NCBI GenBank assembly: GCA_005406025.1
Contig: BGZK01000159.1
Coordinates: 434,001 to 498,000, forward strand
Origin: Eumeta japonica
Taxonomy: Eukaryota > Arthropoda > Insecta > Lepidoptera > Psychidae
Direction of reading: 5' to 3'
DNA: 64,000 nt
The position numbers and the translations under genes were made by a program. Shown piece by piece: positions 52,321-61,939 of this stretch (positions are counted from its first letter, which is position 1; every line of letters starts with the position of its first letter). The notes beneath the pieces are model-generated. The model was not told the origin of the DNA. It worked only from the letters and a program-made list of their open reading frames with translations, and ran no database searches.

Positions 52321-54434
52321 CTGCGCGAAACAGAAAGTACATCTTAGAAGTTTCAATAGAATTGCATGAAACTATTATATCTGAAAACGTAACTAATTTG
52401 AAGACGCCTTTATTAAATTAGTTATTCTTACAAAGACTGCGAGCTCGTGCGGTCTGAACTTCGACAGCGTGATCGTTTCGCTTAGATCCACTGCCAGTTC
52501 ATCGTCAGAACGCAGACCGAAATCGTTCCTTTTCGGCGCGAGACGTCGGCGGCGCCGCTATCGGCTCTCGCGCAATCAGGACGCTATTAAGAGTTCGCGT
52601 TATGGCGGTCGTTACATCGGCCGGCTCGTCGACGCAAATCGCTCCGATTGCGCCGGAGCCTTTTCCACGTGTCGCGCGGCGGCCTTCCGCTCCGCCGGCG
52701 CGCGCGCCGCCCCCGGCCGTATTTGCATAAGCGAAGTGACTCGGAAGAAGGGTGAGACTCGTTCGGAATTTTATTAAACCGCACTTCGGGCGGCGATAGT
52801 CGGAATCGCGTCGGAAAAGTGACAGAACAATTCTTAGTATTCCCGGCGACGCGCGGCGCGCCCCGGGCGAGGGTCGACTCCTTTTTTCTCTCGTGTGACT
52901 CTACTTGTTTGTTTAGCGTTCGGTAACATTCGAAAAGGCTCTGCACGAAAAGGAAATTACACGTCTTTCGGCGGTTGTTTTTGTTCGCTATATTTAAACG
53001 TTCGCCGCGACGTTCTAGCTCGCGACGACACTAGTACAGAGACGAAAGGCGTAGATTCACTCCGAGGAATAGAACGAAATCCTTCGTCGTGGAGAATACG
53101 ACAAAACGATTTCTGTGGAAAATGATTTATTTTTCTCGAGCAAACACTTCCCCGCGAGTCACTCTCGGGGACGGCTGCGGGCGTTGATATTGAATTTCGT
53201 TCTAAACTTTCGTAGTAAGCACTCGGAGATGTTTGAAGTTTAGAATCGGCCCCTAAGTCTTAATAAGCTTTGGACTTCCTTTCTTTTACCTTTAATACGT
53301 TTAAAGGAATCGTTCAGTCGAAGTTTCTTTTTCACGCTTGAATTTTTCCTTACAAAGCGCTAACTAAGTTTGTTCCTTTGTAATTTACTTAGGTACTCCG
53401 CGGAGATACTTTTTGACAGCTGCGTACTAAACTTTCCTGATACTTTTGGGCTATAATTTTTAAAACTCTTGGAATCTATGCTTCTTAATACCAAGTTATA
53501 GGATCGTTTATTATTAATTTCGGTGACAATTATAGCTCTCAAAACTATGAACATTGTGTAATTATCCTTAAATTAATAGTAATGGATTAATTGAACAAAA
53601 CTTATTTTAAATTATTCCCACAGACATAAATGTACTACTTTATCACACTTTTTAACCAAAGTTTTATTGACTCTGTCTGAGTAAAAAAGAATTAATATAA
53701 AACAAATTTATAGACGAATGATAAAGGATCGAAAGCGAAATTAGGATTAAATTCGAGAGTGTGATAAGAATTGAAGTTTGAAACGAGACCAGAACCAGAA
53801 CCGATAGTAGAACCAAAATTGTATTGTAATTGAAAAAATGTTCGAAATCGAGATTACGGTAGATAGATACGTCAATACAAAAAATGAAGCTATTCATTAT
53901 ACTGAATGAATTTTATCATCCATCTTTCCACAAATATTCATAATGTCCTTCCCTTATAAAACAATTTTTCCAAAGAAACTATAGTCATTGAAGTAGCTGT
54001 TTTTGAGAAAAATAACTTAGAACATCTAAGTAGAAATTTTATAGCACATCCGCTCTTGTAGTCTACTAGCCGAGCATTTAGTAGCGCTGTGTCTGATCAT
54101 ATATAAGGATATGTTCAATGATATATTTTTACTATAGTTACTTTGACAAAATTGTTCTAAAAAAGAGCAAGATTATGAATGTTTTCAAAAAAATGCATGA
54201 TAAAATCTATCCTATACGCTCATGTGGCCGAAGACGTGAGAGAAAGCTTATATGAAATAAAACAAAACTGTCTATAGGAATGGAAGATGAATACAAATAT
54301 AATAATAAAATATGTCTCATAATAATTTTCTAAATTCATAAGTTGTATAATATTGTAAATAAAACATTAACTTAATATGGGTTACGTTTAATATGACCCA
54401 TATTAAGTACGACCTAAAACTTATCAACAAATTG
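52321..54434 (-). other. Intron between the Ig1b array and Ig2a exon
   Basis: 52470-53210 is GC- and CpG-rich (CGAGACGTCGGCGGCGCCGC, CCGCCGGCGCGCGCGCCGCC, GACGCGCGGCGCGCCCCGGG). Open frames on both strands there are composition artefacts without domains. 53695-53850 carries a GATCGAAAGCGAAATTAGG-type degenerate array. The rest is AT-rich. Confidence 0.55.
54370..54408. repeat. Perfect 13-bp inverted repeat, 13-bp spacer
   Basis: ACTTAATATGGGT at 54370-54382 and ACCCATATTAAGT at 54396-54408, just past the decayed end of the Ig exon array. Confidence 0.9.
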
Positions 54435-55926
54435 GTTTTAACCTACAGTAGGCATCTACACACTTGATCTGCACCGTCGGTTGGGTTTTTGGTTTGCAGT
54501 GGCACCAATTAAACGTGGAAACCTCGATACGTAGAGGCCGAGTAACATTCCTCCAGCACCGCGCTCGTGCAGCGCCAGCAGATTACATAACCTACCGTAA
54601 ACGCCTATACAGCCGATCTGTCACTTCATGGTGGGCTGCGTGTTGATCTGGCACATGTAGCAGCCGCGGTCCTCGACGCGCAGCGGCCGGATGCGCAGCT
54701 GCCACGTGCGCGGCGGGTCCAGCGCGGCCGAGTAGCGCGCGCTCGTGCAGTGACAGCACGTTATATAACCTACCGTAGACGTCTATACAGCCGATCTGCC
54801 ACTTCATAGTGGGCTGCGTGTTGATCTGGCACATGTAGCAGCCGTAGTCCTCGGCACGCAGCGGCTGGATGCGCAGCTGCCACGTGCGCGGCGGGTCCAG
54901 CGCGGCCGAGTAGCGCGCGCCCAGCACCGCGCGCTCGTGCAGCGCCAGCACGTTATATAACCTACCGTAGACGTTTATACAGCCGATCTGCCACTTCATA
55001 GTGGGCTGCGTGTTGATCTGGCACATGTAGCAGCCGTAGTCCTCGGCACGCAGCGGCTGGATGCGCAGCTGCCACGTGCGCGGCGGGTCCAGCGCGGCCG
55101 AGTAGCGCGCGCCCAGCACCGCGCGCTCGTGCAGCGCCAGCACGTTATATAACCTACCGTAGACGTCTATACAGCCGATCTGCCACTTCATGGTGGGCTG
55201 CGTGTTGATCTGGCACATGTAGCAGCCGTAGTCCTCGGCGCGCAGCGGCTGGATGCGCAGCCGCCACGTGCGCGGCGGGTCCAGCGCGGCCGAGTAGCGC
55301 GCGCCCAGCACCGCGCGCTCGTGCAGCGCCAGCACGTTATATAACCTACCGTAGACGTCTATACAGCCGATCTGCCACTTCATGGTGGGCTGCGTGTTGA
55401 TCTGGCACATGTAGCAGCCGCGGTCCTCGACGCGCAGCGGCCGGATGCGCAGCTGCCACGTGCGCGGCGGGTCCAGCGCGGCCGAGTAGCGCGCGCCCAG
55501 CACCGCGCGCTCGTGCAGCGCCAGCACGTTATATAACCTACCGTAGACGTTTATACAGCCGATCTGCCACTTCATGGTGGGCTGCGTGTTGATCTGGCAC
55601 ATGTAGCAGCCGCGGTCCTCGGCGCGCAGCGGCCGGATGCGCAGCTGCCACGTGCGCGGCGGGTCCAGCGCGGCCGAGTAGCGCGCGCCCAGCACCGCGC
55701 GCTCGTGCAGCGCCAGCACGTTATATAACCTACCGTAGACGTCTATACAGCCGATCTGCCACTTCATGGTGGGCTGCGTGTTGATCTGGCACATGTAGCA
55801 GCCGCGGTCCTCGGCGCGCAGCGGCCGGATGCGCAGCTGCCACGTGCGCGGCGGGTCCAGCGCGGCCGAGTAGCGCGCGCCCAGCACCGCGCGCTCGTGC
55901 AGCGACAGCACGGTCTGGTCCTCGGC
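54435..55926 (-). repeat. In-frame 192-bp tandem array of the Ig1b exon with its splice donor (8 units, last two broken)
   Basis: On the minus strand the segment from GTGCTG inside the exon through the donor and GTAGGTTATATAAC is repeated head to tail. The last exonic base before each donor is at 55734, 55542, 55350, 55158, 54966, 54774, 54596 and, in the decayed copy, about 54447. The spacing is 192 bp five times, then 178, then 149. At each junction the intron start is fused directly to exon sequence, so the linker reads GRLYNVLALHERAV. No unit has its own pyrimidine tract plus AG acceptor. Units 1-6 stay open in one frame. Unit 7 lost 14 bp at a short GCGCG microhomology and shifts frame, ending at a TAG at 54594-54592. 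Unit 8 keeps only patchy similarity and lacks the exonic G. Units differ at few sites: RP/QP, RAED/RVED, DRG/DYG, IDVY/INVY, QLRI/RLRI. Confidence 0.92.
54592..55733 (-). CDS. Possible extended Ig1 coding exon (units 2-7), alternative to intronic relic
   Basis: If the first donor is skipped, the reading frame of the Ig1b exon continues without a stop through units 2-6 and into unit 7. Each intact unit adds 64 residues with CYMCQINTQ and IGCIDVY or IGCINVY. Each intact donor leaves phase 1, the phase needed by the Ig2 acceptor at 52320, so splicing from donors of units 1-6 would all give in-frame products. In unit 7 the 14-bp deletion changes the frame, and translation stops at that unit's own donor TAG. 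Open frame and donor identity are seen directly. Expression is inference, and the simplest alternative is that only the first donor is used and the rest is recent intronic duplication. Confidence 0.35.
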
Positions 55927-55941
55927 GCGCAGCCACCCCAC
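55734..55941 (-). CDS. Lachesin/DIP-family Ig protein, exon for second half of Ig domain 1
   Basis: This exon encodes 69 codons plus one base of an extracellular neuronal adhesion protein of the lachesin/DIP group. These are three-Ig-domain surface proteins that bind Dpr-family partners. The translation starts VGWLRAEDQTVLSLHE, continues with RTWQLRIRPLRAEDRGCYMC (the F-strand cysteine that pairs with a cysteine in the preceding, unseen exon) and ends IGCIDVY. The acceptor TTTATTGCAG lies just upstream and the donor is TACG|GTAGGT. The exon ends in phase 1, and the next exon starts with TT, rebuilding a Val codon before PPDII. It is the first unit of a seven-to-eight-copy tandem array (see the separate entry), so its true 3' border could be any of several identical donors. 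The preceding exon (signal peptide, first half of Ig1) was not found up to 64,000. Family assignment is firm; the individual DIP paralogue is not assigned. Confidence 0.9.
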
Positions 55942-57364
55942 CTGCAATAAATACAGCCTTGTACTCTAACAGGTTCAACAACCGCACTAAGTGCTGCTAG
56001 TGTGACACTTACTCGGAGTGACTGCTTTCTTGAATAAGGTTGTTTTATTAAACGATTATGGTTATTAGAAAAAAAAAAATATTTTCAAAGCCATCCAACA
56101 AAGATTTGTATAGACTTTTTCTATAGCAGGTACGATTGCGGATAAACTATAAATTAAACCATTTTACATAGAAGAAAACTAATGAAACTTTTTATATTAT
56201 ATCAGATAAATGTCACTCAACTTACATATTTATAAAAAAAATTACATATACGAATTCAAAGATTTGAAATTTTCTTAAAAAATTGTCCGTAAATTTTCGA
56301 AATATATGCTGTAATAATAAAGTCTCAAGAAAACGTTTTACTTGGACACTATAAGTAATACCCCTTAATATGTTTTAGAATTAGAAACAAATGAAAAGAA
56401 ATTGATGATATTCCGGTTAATTCGATAATTTTTTTAATTAAAAGAAAAGTTACTTTAACATATAATATTTATCATATTATGCGTTATATAAATAAAGTAG
56501 CACCATTAAATATAATGTAATGTAGCAAATACATTGTAATCGTATTCATGTCGTTCAAACGATTTCCATACATATTGGTACAGTCTTAATTATTTTGCAT
56601 GCGCATGGCGCCTCCACCTTGTGGCGACGTTCTGAAAATGTTTGTGAATAAATTTCATACCTGGCAAAACACGCGCGGCCTCACCAAACCGAGATCGATG
56701 GTACCCGATCGATCAACACATCCTTCTTCGATCAAAACAGTTCCGAGTCTGAACCCTGACCATGGGCGAATAGACGAATGAGACTATAACTTATAACTTG
56801 ACTCGCTATCCAGGGTCCGCGGCCGGTGACCCTACATCGCACCGAAAGTGGTCGACAGCTCTAGATCCTCAGTTGGCCATCGTGGAGGGCATGAGGCCTC
56901 GATATGATATAAATTTTTTGTTAGAAATCCTATCACGACAAATCACGCGTGGACAGGGGAGGCAAGAGTAAGGCGTCTTGTAGTTAGCATTGCAATGAAA
57001 ACTTTCTATTTCATTACAAGGTCGCTCTTGATTGTACATTATAACTGTGTAAACTATCATTTAAATGCGTGTTATTTCAATGAAAGTTCTCACAATTGAG
57101 GACACAAAAAGTCAGTAATATTTATTACCTTAAACTTTAAAAAATCAAATCTTTGCTTTAATGTTTTGAAAATGTACTCAATTTCTACTGTTACTGATCA
57201 CTACATCTATATCTACATTACTATATAAGTCTATAGTTTGTTAATACAGTATAACGTCTGTCAATACTTTATATTTTTTTTGTAGAATTTTATGACAAAT
57301 ATGTACATTATGACTAACAGACTTCAATTATACCATTTCTAAAACTTATGTCTATCCTTTTATA
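55942..57364. other. DNA upstream of the Ig1b exon, no recognised exon
   Basis: I looked on the minus strand for the preceding Ig1a exon (a VTVAVG-type motif and B-strand Cys) and did not find it. 56590-56960 is GC-balanced (GGGTCCGCGGCCGGTGACCC, GTTGGCCATCGTGGAGGGC) and may be unique noncoding DNA. Confidence 0.45.
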
Positions 57365-57800
57365 ATACAATAACGGCGTCATCGATCGTGATGAAAACTG
57401 GCATATTGGAAGAACATAATTACGATTGCACACATAATAGACTACAGTCTGACCGTCTGCCTGTTTGTTTCTCTGCATGTCTTTTTACAACTTGAAAACG
57501 GGTTGCTCGATCCTGATGATAATTAGTATTCAGTGAATACATATGATTGCGCAAATGACAGGCTGTTGTCTGTCAGTATATTTGTTTGTCTCTCCATATG
57601 TTCTTTTATACGTTAAGAACCTGATAGTGAAGAAAATTGGTGTTAAGTTAGAACATGAGATTGTGCAAATAATCGGTTACTGACTGTCTGTCTATCTGTT
57701 TGTCCGTTTATATGTTATTTATTAACTTGAGAATGGTTTAACCATTATTAATAAAAATTAATGTACAGTCAGAACCTGTGATTGCAAAAATAATAGGCTC
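57365..57800 (+). repeat. Tandem repeat, unit about 114-121 bp, inverted relative of the array at 1195
   Basis: Four units are anchored at the GATTGC-like word at 57424, 57545, 57659 and 57780. Each contains an ACTTGAGAACGGTT-like stretch, GATGAWAATTGGTRT, TGATTGCGCAAATAAT, and CTGTCTGTCTATCTG. Confidence 0.75.
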
Positions 57801-58100
57801 TTTGAACTTTCCTTGCTCCGTATGAAAACAATATGAAAAATCAGCCATTATTTTTTATTTCTTTAGCAGCCATGTGCTTTTCTTTTTAGTAGCGCGTGTG
57901 TGTATGTGTGCAAAATTTGTTATTTATCAGAATTAAGCAGGGTTGAATTTTGTATGAAGTTTTTTATGGAGCACGGTACGGCTGTAAAAAGTGGTGAGAT
58001 GCGTCTTTCAGAATTAAATAAGGGGATTGAAGTTGCATAATGTATAAAAACATGTTTATGAATGAATAAATATGTGGAAATTCCATTTTGGGGATTCATT

Positions 58101-58373
58101 CTAAAATCGATATTGAAGTCTCCTACAACAACCAGACGAGAACATGTAGTTATACCTATTGAGGTTGCTGCCGTATATTGTTGTATTTATGCATTCTATT
58201 GCAACATTAATTTGACATTGTGGTGACCGATTAAACATTTCAAAATGCAAGCATTCACAATGGCCGTTTGCAGCACCTAGGTTATTTAAATAATATCTTT
58301 TACATGATCCACCTGCCACGGCATCCTTAAGATTGCGACGTATATACGCGATGAAATGTTGTTTCCTTCCCAT
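58101..58373 (-). other. Unrecognised Cys-rich 90-codon open frame
   Basis: The frame starts MGRKQHFIAYIRRNLKDAVA and contains GSCKRYYLNNLGAANGHCEC and FEMFNRSPQCQINVAIECI. Cysteine spacing and residue mix look coding-like in AT-rich surroundings. I do not recognise the family. It may be an exon, an old viral or transposon fragment, or chance. No splice signals were assigned. Confidence 0.3.
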
Positions 58374-58439
58374 ACATAGAGATAAGTCGCGGTCAATGCG
58401 GTAACTACAATTATGTTTATAATATTTTTTTTACAGCTT

Positions 58440-59178
58440 AAAGATAACTAGACCTTAGTATTTGATATGAATCTCAACTTGATATTGTTCATGTTGAAAT
58501 GTTCATGATGAAAGGATAATAAGTTTATGATTATTTAAAAAAAGGTTGTGTGATGTAACTAAAAATTTAAGGTTTTCGGAATTTTTCCTTTATATATGCT
58601 ATAAAACGTTGCTTCATGTCAAATTTCAAGATTCTAGGTTTTGATTCCCTTGCGAGTAGTTGCGAGTTTCAAAATATACGGCTTGAATTGCTATTTCTTT
58701 TGATTGTGTTAATTTAGAAGATATTATAAACCTAAGTATTTGATATGAATTTCAATTTAATATCTCTACGCGTTCATGAGGAAAGGTATAGTAAGTTCAA
58801 ATTTATTAAAAATATTTTTGTTATATGACGTAACTAAAAATTTATGGTTTTCGAAAATTTTCCTTTCTCTGTGCTATAAGACGTTGCTTTATATCAAATT
58901 TTAAGATCCTGAGTTTACGGGAAGTACCCTGTAGGTTTTGATTCCCTTGTGAGTGTCGAAAATTTGAGGCATAAACGACTGTACCTTTTGATTGCGTTGA
59001 CTTAGAAGTTTGATTTTGTCACAGCTTCAAGAGACAGTAGACTTGAGTATTTGATTTGAATTTCATCTTGCTACCTTTACGCGTTTGTGAGAAAAAAGCT
59101 CTTGACAGACAGACGGACGACAATAAAGTGATCCTATAAAGGTTCCGTTTTTTCCTTTTGAGGTACGGAACCCTAAAA
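58440..59178 (+). repeat. Interspersed element with 280-310-bp imperfect internal repeats and a GGTTCCGT/ACGGAACC end
   Basis: TTAGTATTTGATATGAATCT at 58454, TAAGTATTTGATATGAATTT at 58733 and TGAGTATTTGATTTGAATTT at 59044 start three similar segments (GCTATAARACGTTGCTT follows in two). The 3' end has GACAGACAGACGGACGAC, then AGGTTCCGTTTTTTCC and GAGGTACGGAACCCTAAA, a very common lepidopteran repeat terminus. Confidence 0.75.
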
Positions 59179-59454
59179 TTTTAGTGTAAATATTAATGGT
59201 ATTTTTTGTGGGTGTTTAAATCACTCATACAAATACTATGAAACTGACGATATGTTGTACTTGCTAATGGAAAGATTTCTGAAAACGAAACTAGCATTCG
59301 TATCTGACGTTCTCTGCGTAGTTTTAATATTAACATTTCAATTTGGCTTCATCAGCATATTTGTGTTATTGCAGATTCTAATCATTTTTTCACTCAAAGA
59401 AAGTAACACTCTCCTCAAGTAATATAGCATAAATTTTGTTTGCATACTAGAATT

Positions 59455-59835
59455 TCCTCTGGCTTCATCCAAATCGGAACTGTGACCGGTAAATCGATAT
59501 TGCAAGCAGGACAAGGAGCAAAATCGACAGCCTAAACCTCAAAGGTGCGATATCGGGAATAGGACCAAGTTTGTATTCGATCATGGGACCAAAATTAGAA
59601 TCGAGAGTGGGACCGGGATTCAAAGCGAGATCAGAATTGGAAGCTATTTAAATCAAATCTGGATTCAGAATCGAAAGGGATACAAATTGGCGTCTAAAGC
59701 AGGACCAGCACCGAAATCGAGAGCGTGAAAGCGATCAGAAACATGATAAATTATGGTAATAAGTCGATATATAACATAAAGAAATTCATTCTGTCCACAC
59801 GGGCGGAGCCGCCAGCGGAAGCTAGATGTTGTAAG
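59455..59835 (+). repeat. Degenerate GATC-type array with a GGCGGAAGCTAG element end
   Basis: The lead TTCATCCAAATCGGAACTGT is followed by words like GGGACCAAAATTAGAATCG and GAGAGTGGGACCGGGATTC. At 59793 comes CTGTCCACACGGGCGGAGCC, then GCCAGCGGAAGCTAGA. The array and the end together define one copy of the dispersed family. Confidence 0.65.
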
Positions 59836-61711
59836 ATATAAAGATTTTAATAAGCATTTTTTGCTTATCCTTTTAATTATTTTTGGTTTTCCTTTTTTTG
59901 CAAATACGAAAAAGTCTACCAATTCTGTGGAACCGCTAAATGTATTTTAAAATGTTTAAATAATATAACATTACGTACCGAAACTTAGAGATGGAAACTT
60001 TCCCATATGTTTGCATGTAGAATTTTTTTTTAAGCTCCTCAGGTTCAAATAAACCCATCTCCAATTTCATATTTTTAAAGATTTGATTTTACATGACAAC
60101 TGAATTAATGTTAACTGAGACGGAGCACAAGTTGTTATGTTTATAGTTTCAGATAATCCAAAATTCGCATTTAAATATTTACGTTAGATTTTTGGATGAC
60201 TGCGAGTCAGGTGAGGTGGTTGAGAGTGCATATGTTGGTAGTTTTAAATCTCCTGACACTCTGGTGGATGTGACTGTCTGCATTTTTTTGGCGATATGCC
60301 TAATTGACATGATACGTACGTGGAAATTGTATCTAATTAATTGGCGGTTAAAATAAATTGTAAATTAACACTTGCTTCAGTGTTCGACACTTGTCAATCC
60401 TCTCGCATCAATATTCAATTCGTTGGATGAGAATTTGTAGTGAAAGAACAGATTCGAGGGTCAGCGATGGATCAGCGTGCTGCGTCAGAAACATGCATGT
60501 CGCAAGCAAGCGTCTTATAATGAATTTCCGAGAAATAACACCGTAAATAATAGAAAATATTATTTATGATTTTTCTTAACATATCATTCAATTTCAATAA
60601 ATGTATTTAATAACGGCAAGAAAATAAATATCACTCTTTCTATCATTCCTAATTAAACAAGACAACAGTTTCAAATATTAAACAATATTTCAACAATTAT
60701 TTCTTTTGCAGCAGCAACGCACCGGGCACCAGCTTTATCTACAATAACTCCTTTAGTTAAATGATTTCATAAATAGATATACTGATAGAAAAGGTTTATT
60801 AGTGTTATATTTGGTATTTAATATTATTTAATTTTATTCATTTTGCCAACAGAAAATGTACAACGTGAACTTCAAAAATTAGATCTGAAAACAGACCTTT
60901 ATTATATTTTTATCTTATTGAGGCATCCGTATGGATTATAAATAGATATAATGTAACGAATGAAAAATGTCGCACCCGCGTCAATTTTTTTCTGAAAATT
61001 TTGCCTACCGAATGAAAACCTAATTTTAGATACCTATTTATAAGTGTTGTGATAGGTCTTAAATCATCCCAAATGCTGAAAGATACCCTCTCATTATCTT
61101 TTTATTTGAAGTTGAAAAATAAATACTTAAATTCCTTTAAAATAGCCCAGAAACGTTTGTAACTTATTTACAAATAACTCACAAAGAATATGAACCGATT
61201 AAAGTAAAAAAAAAATCTTGTCAACTTTGTTCCTCGTCAGGAAAAAACAGTCATTGATAAGATTTGATGCTATAGCATTTTCATATGCCTATTATTAGGT
61301 ATTACTTAATATAATATATTAATGCATATTATAACTATGTATAATATACATATACCTAATATTATATACACATACCAAATGCTATAGCAGTTCCCGTCTC
61401 CAACGGTTGACACGGGAAGTTTTTTTTTTTAATTATGAGCCAAAGGACAATAATCTTGTAATGCAACTTTACTGTCCCATAATTTGAATAGATTTTATTT
61501 AAGACTTTTACGAAACCTGTTGAATGCGCCGTACACACGCTTAGAAACAAAAACCCCAAAGTCCATGTTATATCTGTTCTTAGATTGATTTAAATTCAAT
61601 TCTAAGTATAATATAATTTGTCACGCTCCAAATTTCAAATAGTACGGAATCGGCATACAAAGCCCTATTCAGATTTAGAAAAAGCGCTGAAACTAATATC
61701 AGCCGTGTACT
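59836..61711. other. AT-rich DNA, no supported gene
   Basis: 60180-60300 and 60420-60510 are slightly GC-balanced. No domain-bearing frame is seen. Confidence 0.4.
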
Positions 61712-61936
61712 AGTGTGGCGTGCAGCGATCGAATCTAACACTAATTAATATTCGGTCTCACACAAAAAGGTAAATCAAAGGTAACGCATAGGAATCAAGT
61801 CATTTTTGATGACAGACGAATAAAAATTGTCTACCAATTTTTCAATAGTTTAATTCTATGCGTTATCTTTGATTTACCTTTTGTGTTAGACCGAGTATTC
61901 ATTAGCACTAGATTCAATCGCTGCACGCCGTCTCAT
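61712..61936. mobile_element. Palindromic MITE (fold-back element)
   Basis: The left arm (about 61714-61790: GGCGTGCAGCGATCGAAT, TCGGTCTCACACAAAAAGG, TAAATCAAAGGTAACGCATA) is repeated inverted at about 61857-61934 (TATGCGTTATCTTTGATTTA, CCTTTTGTGTTAGACCGA, ATTCAATCGCTGCACGCC). A loop of roughly 65 bp lies between. There is no coding capacity. Confidence 0.85.
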
Positions 61937-61939
61937 ATT

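Noticed and set aside
52469..52946. Overlapping Arg/Ser-rich open frames on both strands
   Set aside because: These are artefacts of the CpG-rich block. No domain is present, and the strands mirror each other.
55730..55987. Minus-strand frame rich in Ala, Arg and His over the first array unit
   Set aside because: It is the wrong frame of the GC-rich Ig1b exon. The VGWLRAEDQ frame has correct splice borders and homology.
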